DNA from: Chitinophagaceae bacterium
Lineage (GTDB): Bacteria; Bacteroidota; Bacteroidia; Chitinophagales; Chitinophagaceae
Assembly (NCBI GenBank): GCA_020846105.1
Contig: JADLEN010000052.1
Location: forward strand, 1-5,234
DNA: 5,234 nt
Direction: 5' to 3'
In this document: positions 1-5,234 of the stretch, piece after piece
Layout of the letters: the number at the start of each line of letters is the position of its first letter
How positions within the stretch are numbered: position 1 is the stretch's first letter
Position numbers and translations under genes: made by a program
The notes under the pieces: generated by a model
Seen by the model: the letters and a program-made list of their open reading frames with translations, nothing else
Databases searched by the model: none
What the model was told of the DNA's origin: nothing

Positions 1-104
1 CTATTAACTTGATAGCCGTAAAAGTACGATTAGTTGCCTTATCGTTAATCTAAATTTTAGGTCTTTCTTGTAGTTTCAACCGTATTATTCACAGCTTAAT
101 ACTG

Positions 105-112
105 TAGTTTTG
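105..112 (+). promoter_or_regulatory. Candidate Bacteroidota -7 box for the rhomboid genes
   Basis: TAGTTTTG matches the Bacteroidota housekeeping -7 consensus TAnnTTTG at every fixed position. By that model transcription would begin near base 116, giving a leader of about 46 bases before the rhomboid ATG at 162. No good TTTG box is seen at the expected -33 distance, so only half of the promoter is supported. It would serve both rhomboid genes, which are 10 bases apart. Confidence 0.45.
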
Positions 113-122
113 TTCTCTTACA

Positions 123-142
123 TTGGCAGCCCCATTTGCCAA
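123..142 (+). promoter_or_regulatory. Small hairpin in the predicted rhomboid mRNA leader
   Basis: TTGGCA (123-128) and TGCCAA (137-142) are perfect inverted repeats of six bases around an eight-base C-rich spacer. If transcription starts near 116, this hairpin lies almost at the 5' end of the mRNA and is followed by an A/T-rich stretch (143-161) that acts as the ribosome landing site. It could stabilise the transcript or be a protein-binding dyad. There is no T-tract typical of a terminator after it. Function is inference. Confidence 0.3.
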
Positions 143-161
143 AAATATTTTCTATAAATAA

Positions 162-1022
162 ATGAATAATTTTCGTCCCCAGAGTTTTCAAGTATTACCT
201 GTAGCGGTAAAAAATTTAGTAATTATCAATACCATTTTATTATTGTTAGATACAGCAATGGAGCGGTACGGCATCAATTTGTCACATATTTTGGGATTGC
301 ATTATTGGACATCTCAATTTTTCAAACCTTGGCAGCTTATTACGCACATGTTTATGCACGGCGATTTTGGGCATCTGTTCTTCAATATGTTTGCCTTGTG
401 GATGTTTGGTAGTATCATCGAGAATATTTGGGGCCCCAAGCGGTTTTTGATTTTTTACATTATTTGTGGCATAGGTGCTGCAATATGCCATCTTACTGTT
501 TTGGGTTTTGAGTTTGGTGCTATCGAAAAGGCTTTTCATATTTATCAGCAAAACCCTAGTGTAGATCAATTTGCAAAATTCATTGTGCAACACGTACAAA
601 ATCCTACACAGTTGGGCTTTACAGGGTTGCTACGCGATTGGGAAAATAACCCTGGCAGTTTTGAGCTGCGCAACCAATCCACCTTATTTATCCAGCAATA
701 CCTTCACGGAGGTTTCGATACCAACACACAGTCTGTATTTGCTGGCATTATGGATCAGGCAACGGTAGGTGCATCGGGTGCTGTTTTTGGTGTGCTTTTT
801 GCTTTTGGCTACTTATTTCCCAATACCGAATTGTATATTTATTTCTTATTCCCACTCAAGGCCAAATACCTTGTGGCGCTGTATGCCATCGTAGAATTAT
901 TCTCTGGTTTTCAAAACTCTGCTGGCGATAATGTTGCGCACTTTGCACATTTGGGTGGTATGCTTTTTGCTTTTTTGCTACTTCGTTATTGGGAAAAGAC
1001 AAACCGAAAATCATTTATTTAA
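162..1022 (+). CDS. Rhomboid family intramembrane serine protease (active type)
   Basis: A 286-residue polytopic membrane protein of the rhomboid (GlpG-like, S54) family, which cuts transmembrane substrates within the bilayer. Likely membrane segments are at residues 16-31, 68-90, 93-115, 203-219, 222-247 and 257-276. The family marks are all present: an H-rich second-helix motif (H62, H66, H71, N75), the serine motif GASG with nucleophile S205, and the last-helix motif HFAHLGG, in which H263 aligns with the catalytic His of GlpG. The loop between the third and fourth helices (about 116-202) is unusually long. The ATG at 162 is chosen because an in-frame stop lies directly before it (159-161) and the leader is A/T-rich. 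The second rhomboid gene follows after 10 bases, so they are probably co-transcribed. The substrate cannot be told from the sequence. Confidence 0.93.
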   Translation: MNNFRPQSFQVLPVAVKNLVIINTILLLLDTAMERYGINLSHILGLHYWTSQFFKPWQLITHMFMHGDFGHLFFNMFALWMFGSIIENIWGPKRFLIFYIICGIGAAICHLTVLGFEFGAIEKAFHIYQQNPSVDQFAKFIVQHVQNPTQLGFTGLLRDWENNPGSFELRNQSTLFIQQYLHGGFDTNTQSVFAGIMDQATVGASGAVFGVLFAFGYLFPNTELYIYFLFPLKAKYLVALYAIVELFSGFQNSAGDNVAHFAHLGGMLFAFLLLRYWEKTNRKSFI

Positions 1023-1032
1023 ACACAAATCC

Positions 1033-1881
1033 ATGTCTATTCGCTCTTCGTTACAAAGATTTCATATACCCACCTACGACAAAAATGCCGTGGTACAAAT
1101 CATCGCTTATAGCGGTGTGGGTTTTATCGGTGTGCATCTTGTATGGATAACGCTCATAGTGTATGCTGTGCCCGAAGCACAATCATACGACCTTACTTTC
1201 AGGTATATTGGTATGGGTAGCAAAGATATTATTGCTGAGCGCTGGTGGACCATTTTGACTTACGGATGGTGCTACCCTGGCTTTTGGCGGTGGCTTTCCA
1301 ATATGCTTTGGCTTTACGCCTTTGGCAACGTGGTGCAAAACCTTATTGGCTACAAACAGGTCATTCCAATTTTTCTTTATAGCCTACTTTTAGGAGGCCT
1401 CACTTTTTTTGGCATTCAGTTTTTTCCTTTCGCCACCATGAATAACAATACATTGGTGTTGGGTGCGCAGGCAGGGGTTGTAGGGCTTATGGCGGCGGCA
1501 CTTACATTGGTGCCAAAGAATAGGATTTATTTGAGCGAATATTTTAGTTTTCCACTGTGGGTACTGTCTGCTGTTTTTGCAATATTAATGTTGCTCGATA
1601 CGGCTTTCGAGCCAGCAAAAGTGAGCTTGTTGCTTGCTGGTGCCATTGCAGGTATGGCCTACGTAAAGCTGCTTCAAAGCGGTTATCAACCAGGTATTTG
1701 GGCATATCGTCTTTATGCTAAAATAGATAAAAAAATAAACCCTAATGACCTGCCCAAACAAATACGAATAAAAACCACCCGAGAAGATGAAGTAGATAAG
1801 ATACTGGATAAGATTAATGATTACGGTTTTGACAAATTGACTAAAGCTGAAAAAGATTTACTCAGAGAAACCAATAGATAA
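1033..1881 (+). CDS. Rhomboid-like membrane protein, probable pseudoprotease
   Basis: A 282-residue paralogue of the upstream rhomboid with about six membrane segments (roughly 22-45, 84-105, 108-130, 143-160, 172-188, 196-213) and a charged cytosolic tail. The rhomboid fold is recognisable from the second-helix pattern ending in N90-M-L-W-L-Y and from the fourth-helix motif, but that motif reads G-A-Q146-A-G where active enzymes have Ser at the Q position. The last-helix AHxGG motif has become L-L-L-A-G, with Leu (L200) at the His position. The second-helix histidines are replaced too (Y81, R86). The protein therefore should not cleave peptides and may bind or regulate membrane proteins or the neighbouring active rhomboid. 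The C-terminal 30 residues (about 252-282) resemble the short DUF6576 tail found on Bacteroidota rhomboids. The start at 1033 is preferred over an in-frame ATG at 931, which would overlap the first gene by about 90 bases. Confidence 0.87.
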   Translation: MSIRSSLQRFHIPTYDKNAVVQIIAYSGVGFIGVHLVWITLIVYAVPEAQSYDLTFRYIGMGSKDIIAERWWTILTYGWCYPGFWRWLSNMLWLYAFGNVVQNLIGYKQVIPIFLYSLLLGGLTFFGIQFFPFATMNNNTLVLGAQAGVVGLMAAALTLVPKNRIYLSEYFSFPLWVLSAVFAILMLLDTAFEPAKVSLLLAGAIAGMAYVKLLQSGYQPGIWAYRLYAKIDKKINPNDLPKQIRIKTTREDEVDKILDKINDYGFDKLTKAEKDLLRETNR

Positions 1882-1886
1882 TCATG

Positions 1887-1926
1887 TTGACAAATTATTT
1901 GTCAGTATATAATTGTCTATTTGTCA
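1887..1926 (+). promoter_or_regulatory. Palindrome within promoter-like boxes upstream of clpP
   Basis: A perfect palindrome, TGACAAAT-T-ATTTGTCA, occupies 1888-1904, and a further ATTTGTCA copy lies at 1919-1926, 22 bases (two helical turns) after the right arm. The palindrome begins within TTGACA (1887-1892) and is followed by TATAAT (1908-1913) at a 15-base spacing. Read the Bacteroidota way, this is TTG-N18-TATAATTG, one mismatch from TAnnTTTG. A dyad between the two boxes is a classic repressor position. If real, the clpP transcript starts near 1919 with a leader of about 90 bases. The hairpin reading is weaker: it allows only a three-base loop and has no T-tract, so a terminator for the rhomboid genes is unlikely. 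Confidence 0.4.
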
Positions 1927-2008
1927 CTAATTTTATTTTGGTGCATTTTTTGTAACAAATAATTTACCACCAATTTTTTTGTAAAAATTTAAAAACAAAC
2001 TAATCAAA

Positions 2009-2704
2009 ATGAATATCAACGATTTTCGCAAATACGCCATCAAGCATCATGGCATCAGTAGCCTTACGGTAGATAGCTATACCGCTGCTGTCAATCGCAA
2101 GTTGCCCAGCAATCTTACACCTTATATCATTGAGGAGCGCCCAATGAACGTAGCCACAATGGATGTGTTTTCTCGCCTGATGATGGATAGAATTATCTTT
2201 TTGGGAGAAGGTATCAATGATTATGTAGCTAATATTGTTACGGCACAAATGTTGTTTTTAGAAAGCACAGACCGCAACCGTGATATTCAAATGTACCTCA
2301 ACAGCCCCGGTGGTGGCGTGTATGCCGGTCTTGGTATTTACGATACAATGCAAATTATCAACCCCGATGTGTCTACCATTTGCACAGGTATTGCAGCCTC
2401 TATGGGGGCAGTGCTCATGTGTGCTGGCGCCAAGGGCAAGCGCACTGCACTTAAGCATAGTCGCATAATGATACACCAACCATTGGGTGGTGCAGAAGGC
2501 CAAGCAAGCGATATAGAAATCACAGCAAGAGAGATAGGCAAACTAAAGAAAGAGCTTTATGAAATCATAGCCGAACATTCTGGACAAACATTCAAAAAAG
2601 TAGAAAAAGATAGCGACAGAGATTATTGGATGAAAGCAGAAGAAGCTAAAGAGTACGGAATGATTGATGAGGTTTTGGAGCGCAACCCTCGCAAAGCAAT
2701 CTAA
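2009..2704 (+). CDS. clpP: ATP-dependent Clp protease proteolytic subunit ClpP
   Basis: The serine peptidase subunit (family S14) that forms a double heptameric chamber and degrades unfolded or tagged cytosolic proteins fed in by an AAA+ partner such as ClpX or ClpA/ClpC. The triad is intact: S131 in GIAASMGA, H156 in MIHQPLGG and D205 in DSDRDYW. The oligomer and substrate-groove motif LNSPGG (97-102) is also present. The protein has 231 residues; the conserved body begins at about residue 38 (TPYIIEERPMN), leaving an N-terminal extension of the sort usual in Bacteroidota ClpP, which may be a removable propeptide. The ATG at 2009 follows an A-rich leader without a Shine-Dalgarno site. No clpX or tig is adjacent; a terminator follows directly, so the gene is probably transcribed alone from its own promoter. 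Confidence 0.97.
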   Translation: MNINDFRKYAIKHHGISSLTVDSYTAAVNRKLPSNLTPYIIEERPMNVATMDVFSRLMMDRIIFLGEGINDYVANIVTAQMLFLESTDRNRDIQMYLNSPGGGVYAGLGIYDTMQIINPDVSTICTGIAASMGAVLMCAGAKGKRTALKHSRIMIHQPLGGAEGQASDIEITAREIGKLKKELYEIIAEHSGQTFKKVEKDSDRDYWMKAEEAKEYGMIDEVLERNPRKAI

Positions 2705-2719
2705 AAAAATGTAACCAAC

Positions 2720-2759
2720 AAAAGCGGCTAATCTATCAAATGGTTAGCCGCTTTTTTTT
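2720..2759 (+). terminator. Strong intrinsic terminator after clpP
   Basis: GCGGCTAA (2724-2731) pairs perfectly with TTAGCCGC (2744-2751), extended outward by four A-T pairs to 2720 and 2755. The hairpin closes over a 12-base loop that may shrink by a G-T and a C-G pair. Eight T residues follow (2752-2759). It begins 16 bases after the clpP stop and separates clpP from the LutB operon. The A-tract on the left gives some activity on the other strand as well. Confidence 0.93.
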
Positions 2760-2775
2760 ACAATAAATATTGCCC

Positions 2776-2807
2776 TTCGAGGTTCTTGATTTTACTATTT
2801 ATATTTG
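2776..2807 (+). promoter_or_regulatory. Promoter of the LutB operon
   Basis: TATATTTG (2800-2807) is a perfect match to the Bacteroidota -7 consensus TAnnTTTG. TTCG (2776-2779) is one mismatch from the -33 box TTTG at a spacing of 20 bases, which is in the expected range. The box lies between the clpP terminator and the next gene, where a promoter is needed. Its position places the transcription start at about 2811, within a few bases of the ATG at 2814. Confidence 0.6.
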
Positions 2808-2813
2808 CTACCG

Positions 2814-4199
2814 ATGAATCAGCTACAGAATACCTTCTTGGCCAAAAGCGAGGTGAAGACGCATGACCTTGAGCACAAACGCAAAATATCTTGGAACATC
2901 CAAAAATATAATGCATCCGTGGCCAAAGGAAAGGATCAATTTGCTTATCTAGAAAATGCACGCGAGAAAGCTAAAAATATTAAGTGGAAGGCCATTGAAG
3001 AGCTTGATAAAAACTTAGAATTATTTGAATCTAAATTTACTGCCAAAGGCGGAAAAATGCTTTGGGCAAATAATACACAAGAAGCATTAGACTACATTTT
3101 GCAAATTTGCGAAGCGCACAATACTACGCAAATTGTCAAGTCTAAATCTATGGTTACAGAAGAGATTCATCTCAATCAATTTTTGGAAGCCCATGGGATA
3201 GAATCTGTAGAAACTGACCTTGGCGAATACATACAACAATTGGACGGAGAAGCACCTTACCATATTGTGACACCTGCAATGCACAAAAGCAAAGAAGATG
3301 TTGCAAAATTGTTTCATGAAAAATTAGGTACACCCGCCAATCTTTCGCCCACCGAACTCACACTTGTAGCACGCGAAAAATTGCGTAGCAAATACCAAAC
3401 TGCACAAATAGGAATAACCGGTGCCAATTTTTGGATAGCCGATATGGGTGCTATTTCGGTAACCGAAAACGAAGGAAATGCACGATTGACAACATCTTTG
3501 CCCAAAGTGCATATTGCTATTGTAGGTATCGAAAAAGTGATTCCAAAACTAAAAGATCTAAATCTTTTCTTGCCCTTATTATCCACCTTTGGCACTGGCC
3601 AAAAGGTAACATCCTACAATACCATTTTTAGTGGTCCTAGGCAGCACAATGAGCAAGATGGCCCTAGTGAAATGTATGTGATAATGCTGGATAATGGGCG
3701 TACCAATCTGCTTGCCGACATTAAAGTGAGAGAGAGTATGTATTGCATTCGTTGCGGGTCTTGCCTCAATGCTTGTCCTATTTACAAAAACATAGGTGGC
3801 CATGCATATGGTGCTACATATAGCGGCCCTATTGGTGCAGTAATAACCCCACACTTAAGTGGCATGGAAAACTACAAACACCTAAGTTATGCATCCAGCC
3901 TTTGCGGCAACTGCACAGAAGTATGTCCGCTAAAAATAAACATTCACAACATGCTGCTCTCTAATAGGCAAAAAGCTGTGAGCGAAGGATTAAATGGTTT
4001 TCAAGAAAACATAAGTTGGAAGCTTTGGCAAATGGCAATGATGAACCGAAGTCTGATAGGCCTTGCTGGCAAGGATTTGAAAAACAAAGTGTTCAACACT
4101 ATTTTCAAAAAAAGTTGGGCTAGCCGCAGGGCAGAAATCGATTTTCCAGCCAAAACTTTTCAACAATTATTTGCGGAGCGTAATAAAAATAAGGCATAA
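2814..4199 (+). CDS. lutB: LutB/LldF-family iron-sulfur protein (lactate utilisation)
   Basis: A 461-residue cytosolic protein of the LutB/LldF (YkgF) family, the iron-sulfur subunit that with LutA and LutC oxidises L-lactate to pyruvate. The N-terminal two thirds is a LUD domain: conserved stretches include VKSKSMVTEEIHLN (about 108-121), ETDLGEYIQQL (133-143) and ITGANF (201-206). The C-terminal part has two ferredoxin-like cysteine motifs: C311-x2-C314-x2-C317-x3-C321-P and C364-x2-C367-x3-C371-P. The second has three cysteines, as I recall for this family. Length is close to that of known LutB proteins. The ATG at 2814 is preferred to a TTG at 2805, which lies inside the promoter box. No lutA or lutC is in the window. 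The next gene starts 11 bases on, suggesting one transcript. The substrate is inferred from the family; related proteins may use other hydroxy acids. Confidence 0.9.
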   Translation: MNQLQNTFLAKSEVKTHDLEHKRKISWNIQKYNASVAKGKDQFAYLENAREKAKNIKWKAIEELDKNLELFESKFTAKGGKMLWANNTQEALDYILQICEAHNTTQIVKSKSMVTEEIHLNQFLEAHGIESVETDLGEYIQQLDGEAPYHIVTPAMHKSKEDVAKLFHEKLGTPANLSPTELTLVAREKLRSKYQTAQIGITGANFWIADMGAISVTENEGNARLTTSLPKVHIAIVGIEKVIPKLKDLNLFLPLLSTFGTGQKVTSYNTIFSGPRQHNEQDGPSEMYVIMLDNGRTNLLADIKVRESMYCIRCGSCLNACPIYKNIGGHAYGATYSGPIGAVITPHLSGMENYKHLSYASSLCGNCTEVCPLKINIHNMLLSNRQKAVSEGLNGFQENISWKLWQMAMMNRSLIGLAGKDLKNKVFNTIFKKSWASRRAEIDFPAKTFQQLFAERNKNKA

Positions 4200-4210
4200 G
4201 CTATACCTCC

Positions 4211-5125
4211 TTGAGCCCAAAAATAAAATACCAATTAATAGCCAATGAGCTGCCCTTGTTTTTCAAACCTTGGTGGCTAGATGCCGTATGCAACAATGGA
4301 TGGGATGTGGTGATACTGGAAGAAGATGAAAAAATAATTGCCGTTTGGCCATACCAACTAGAACAAAAAATGGGCTTTTCGATTATCCGAAACCCTTTGC
4401 TAACACCATATTTAGGACCTTATGTAATAGATCAAACCCAACAACTGAATACGCAACAATTCTTGCTGCTTAAAGGTCAGTTACCAAAATGCGACACGCT
4501 TCATTGGGCATTATACCCTGAAATGCTAGTTGCTGATTTTTGGACCAGCGAATCAATCGTCTGTTTGCCCAAACGCACTTATTTACTGTCGTTACAGGCA
4601 AGCAATGCGCTACTTTGGAGCAAAATAAATCCGAAGAAAAGAAATGCAATAAAGAAAGCAGAGAAAGATTTAGAAGTAACAAAAGAAGCCATAGACATAC
4701 CACAATTTATTGCTTGGCAGTCTATTGCATTCGAAGAAAAAAATAAGAAATACCCCTATAATGCTACTCTGTTTCAAAAGATTTTCAAGCATGCAAAAGA
4801 ACAAAAAGCAGGGCTAAGCTATACAGCCAAAGACGCTGATGGCAATTGTCTTGCCCAAATATGGCTAGCCAAGGATCAAAACAGAATCTACTATTTATTA
4901 AGTGCTACACCTGCCAAAACGCACCGTGGGTCTATTGCCTTACTCCTTTGGCACGCCATCCAAGATGCCCAAGATTTAGGTCTTAGTATCTTTGATTTTG
5001 AAGGCAGTAGCGACCCCGGTATCGAACATTTATTTAAGGGCTTTGGTGGCGATAGGGTAGATTATCAAGAGCAGTCAATAACCTTGTCGAAACTATGGAA
5101 ATTGAAACTAAAATTATTAGGATAA
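4211..5125 (+). CDS. FemX/GNAT-like acyltransferase family protein
   Basis: A 304-residue soluble protein that looks like the GNAT/FemAB-like group common in Bacteroidota, members of which transfer acyl or aminoacyl groups, sometimes to cell-wall or surface polymers. Visible marks are the N-terminal ELPLFFKPWWLDAVC (13-27), typical of this group; a basic helix with NPKKRNAIKKAEK (140-152) resembling the R/K-rich segment of FemX-like proteins; and a C-terminal GNAT-fold stretch containing LLLWHAI (244-250), FDFEGS (261-266) and FKGFGG (275-280). The start must be a TTG at 4211: an in-frame TAA lies at 4190-4192, the first in-frame ATG is at residue 54, and the TTG start retains the conserved N-terminus. 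It sits 11 bases after the LutB stop and one base before the next ATG, so translation is probably coupled. The acceptor and donor cannot be told. Confidence 0.78.
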   Translation: MSPKIKYQLIANELPLFFKPWWLDAVCNNGWDVVILEEDEKIIAVWPYQLEQKMGFSIIRNPLLTPYLGPYVIDQTQQLNTQQFLLLKGQLPKCDTLHWALYPEMLVADFWTSESIVCLPKRTYLLSLQASNALLWSKINPKKRNAIKKAEKDLEVTKEAIDIPQFIAWQSIAFEEKNKKYPYNATLFQKIFKHAKEQKAGLSYTAKDADGNCLAQIWLAKDQNRIYYLLSATPAKTHRGSIALLLWHAIQDAQDLGLSIFDFEGSSDPGIEHLFKGFGGDRVDYQEQSITLSKLWKLKLKLLG

Positions 5126-5126
5126 A

Positions 5127-5234
5127 ATGCCCAATACAATGCTGCAATCTGTAAATGTTTTAGTGCCCATAGCCACGCCACGTCTGCGATACACGATCGA
5201 TTGGGTGTTCTCTGGTTGCTTAGGTATTGGCTAC
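5127..5234 (+). CDS. Start of a probable polysaccharide deacetylase-family protein (partial)
   Basis: An open frame of 36 codons starts one base after the stop of the acyltransferase gene and runs off the window end. The segment VNVLVPIATPRLRYTIDWVF followed by GCLGIGY resembles the N-terminal domain (DUF7033) of Bacteroidota polysaccharide deacetylase-like proteins, which begin with a strand, then TPRLxY, then a hydrophobic helix ending in LGI-Y. The catalytic NodB domain would lie outside the window, so the enzymatic assignment is inference from a short stretch. The tight spacing supports it as a real gene and a member of the same operon. A second in-frame ATG is at codon 5. Confidence 0.55.
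   Translation, partial: MPNTMLQSVNVLVPIATPRLRYTIDWVFSGCLGIGY

Noticed and set aside
3..53. Open frame of 16 codons ending in TAA at the left edge, a possible tail of an upstream gene
   Set aside because: Too short to tell from chance and without any recognisable motif.
50..60. Short A/T palindrome CTAAA-T-TTTAG upstream of the first promoter box
   Set aside because: Five-base arms in AT-rich sequence, with no T-tract and no repeat elsewhere; expected by chance.
140..147. Perfect TAnnTTTG box on the minus strand (TATTTTTG)
   Set aside because: No matching -33 box on that strand and no leftward gene within the window; AT-rich sequence gives such matches easily.
318..332. 15-base identity TTTTTCAAACCTTGG shared with 4259-4273 in the acyltransferase gene
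   Set aside because: Both copies encode FFKPW in conserved parts of unrelated proteins; the flanks differ, so it is a codon-use coincidence and not a repeat element.
931..1032. Upstream in-frame extension of the second rhomboid gene from an ATG at 931
   Set aside because: The 34 extra residues overlap the end of the first rhomboid in another frame; their hydrophobic look comes from the shifted reading of a membrane helix. The ATG at 1033 gives normal spacing after the stop at 1022.
2258..2541. Several open frames on both strands inside clpP, and similar ones inside the LutB and acyltransferase genes
   Set aside because: They are shadows of strongly conserved genes and have no family features of their own.
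4120..4212. Minus-strand Shine-Dalgarno AAGGAGGT followed at 7 bases by an ATG and a 25-codon frame
   Set aside because: It lies antisense to the end of the LutB gene, the peptide has no recognisable feature, and the other genes here show no Shine-Dalgarno use.

Overview
The window looks like an ordinary stretch of a Bacteroidota chromosome, probably from the Chitinophagaceae or a near relative. The reasons are the AT-rich sequence, A-rich leaders without Shine-Dalgarno sites, promoter boxes of the TAnnTTTG type, and the family-specific look of the proteins: a ClpP with the Bacteroidota N-terminal extension, tandem rhomboids with a short conserved C-terminal tail, and a LutB of the Bacteroidota type. 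All genes are on the + strand. The taxonomic call rests on remembered family features, not on a search.

Layout. Bases 1-161 hold no gene; they carry a good promoter box and a small hairpin ahead of the first gene. Two rhomboid-family membrane proteins follow, 10 bases apart: a catalytically complete intramembrane serine protease (162-1022), then a paralogue (1033-1881) in which both catalytic residues are replaced. A 127-base intergenic region (1882-2008) holds a perfect 8-1-8 palindrome lying inside a promoter-like pair of boxes. Then comes clpP (2009-2704), closed by a strong intrinsic terminator (2720-2759). A new transcript starts just before 2814 with a LutB-type iron-sulfur protein (2814-4199). 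It continues after 11 bases into a FemX/GNAT-like acyltransferase (4211-5125) and after one more base into the start of a probable polysaccharide deacetylase-family protein that runs off the window (5127-5234).

How the genes relate. The left half is proteolysis: membrane cleavage by the active rhomboid, possibly with its dead paralogue as partner, and cytosolic degradation by ClpP, whose ATPase partner is not in view. The right half looks like one operon that joins lactate-type redox metabolism to enzymes of cell-surface polymer modification; the functional link is not obvious. I find no mobile element, CRISPR array, RNA gene or clearly new system. The most interesting items are the active/inactive rhomboid pair, the operator-like palindrome upstream of clpP, and the near-leaderless start of the LutB gene.
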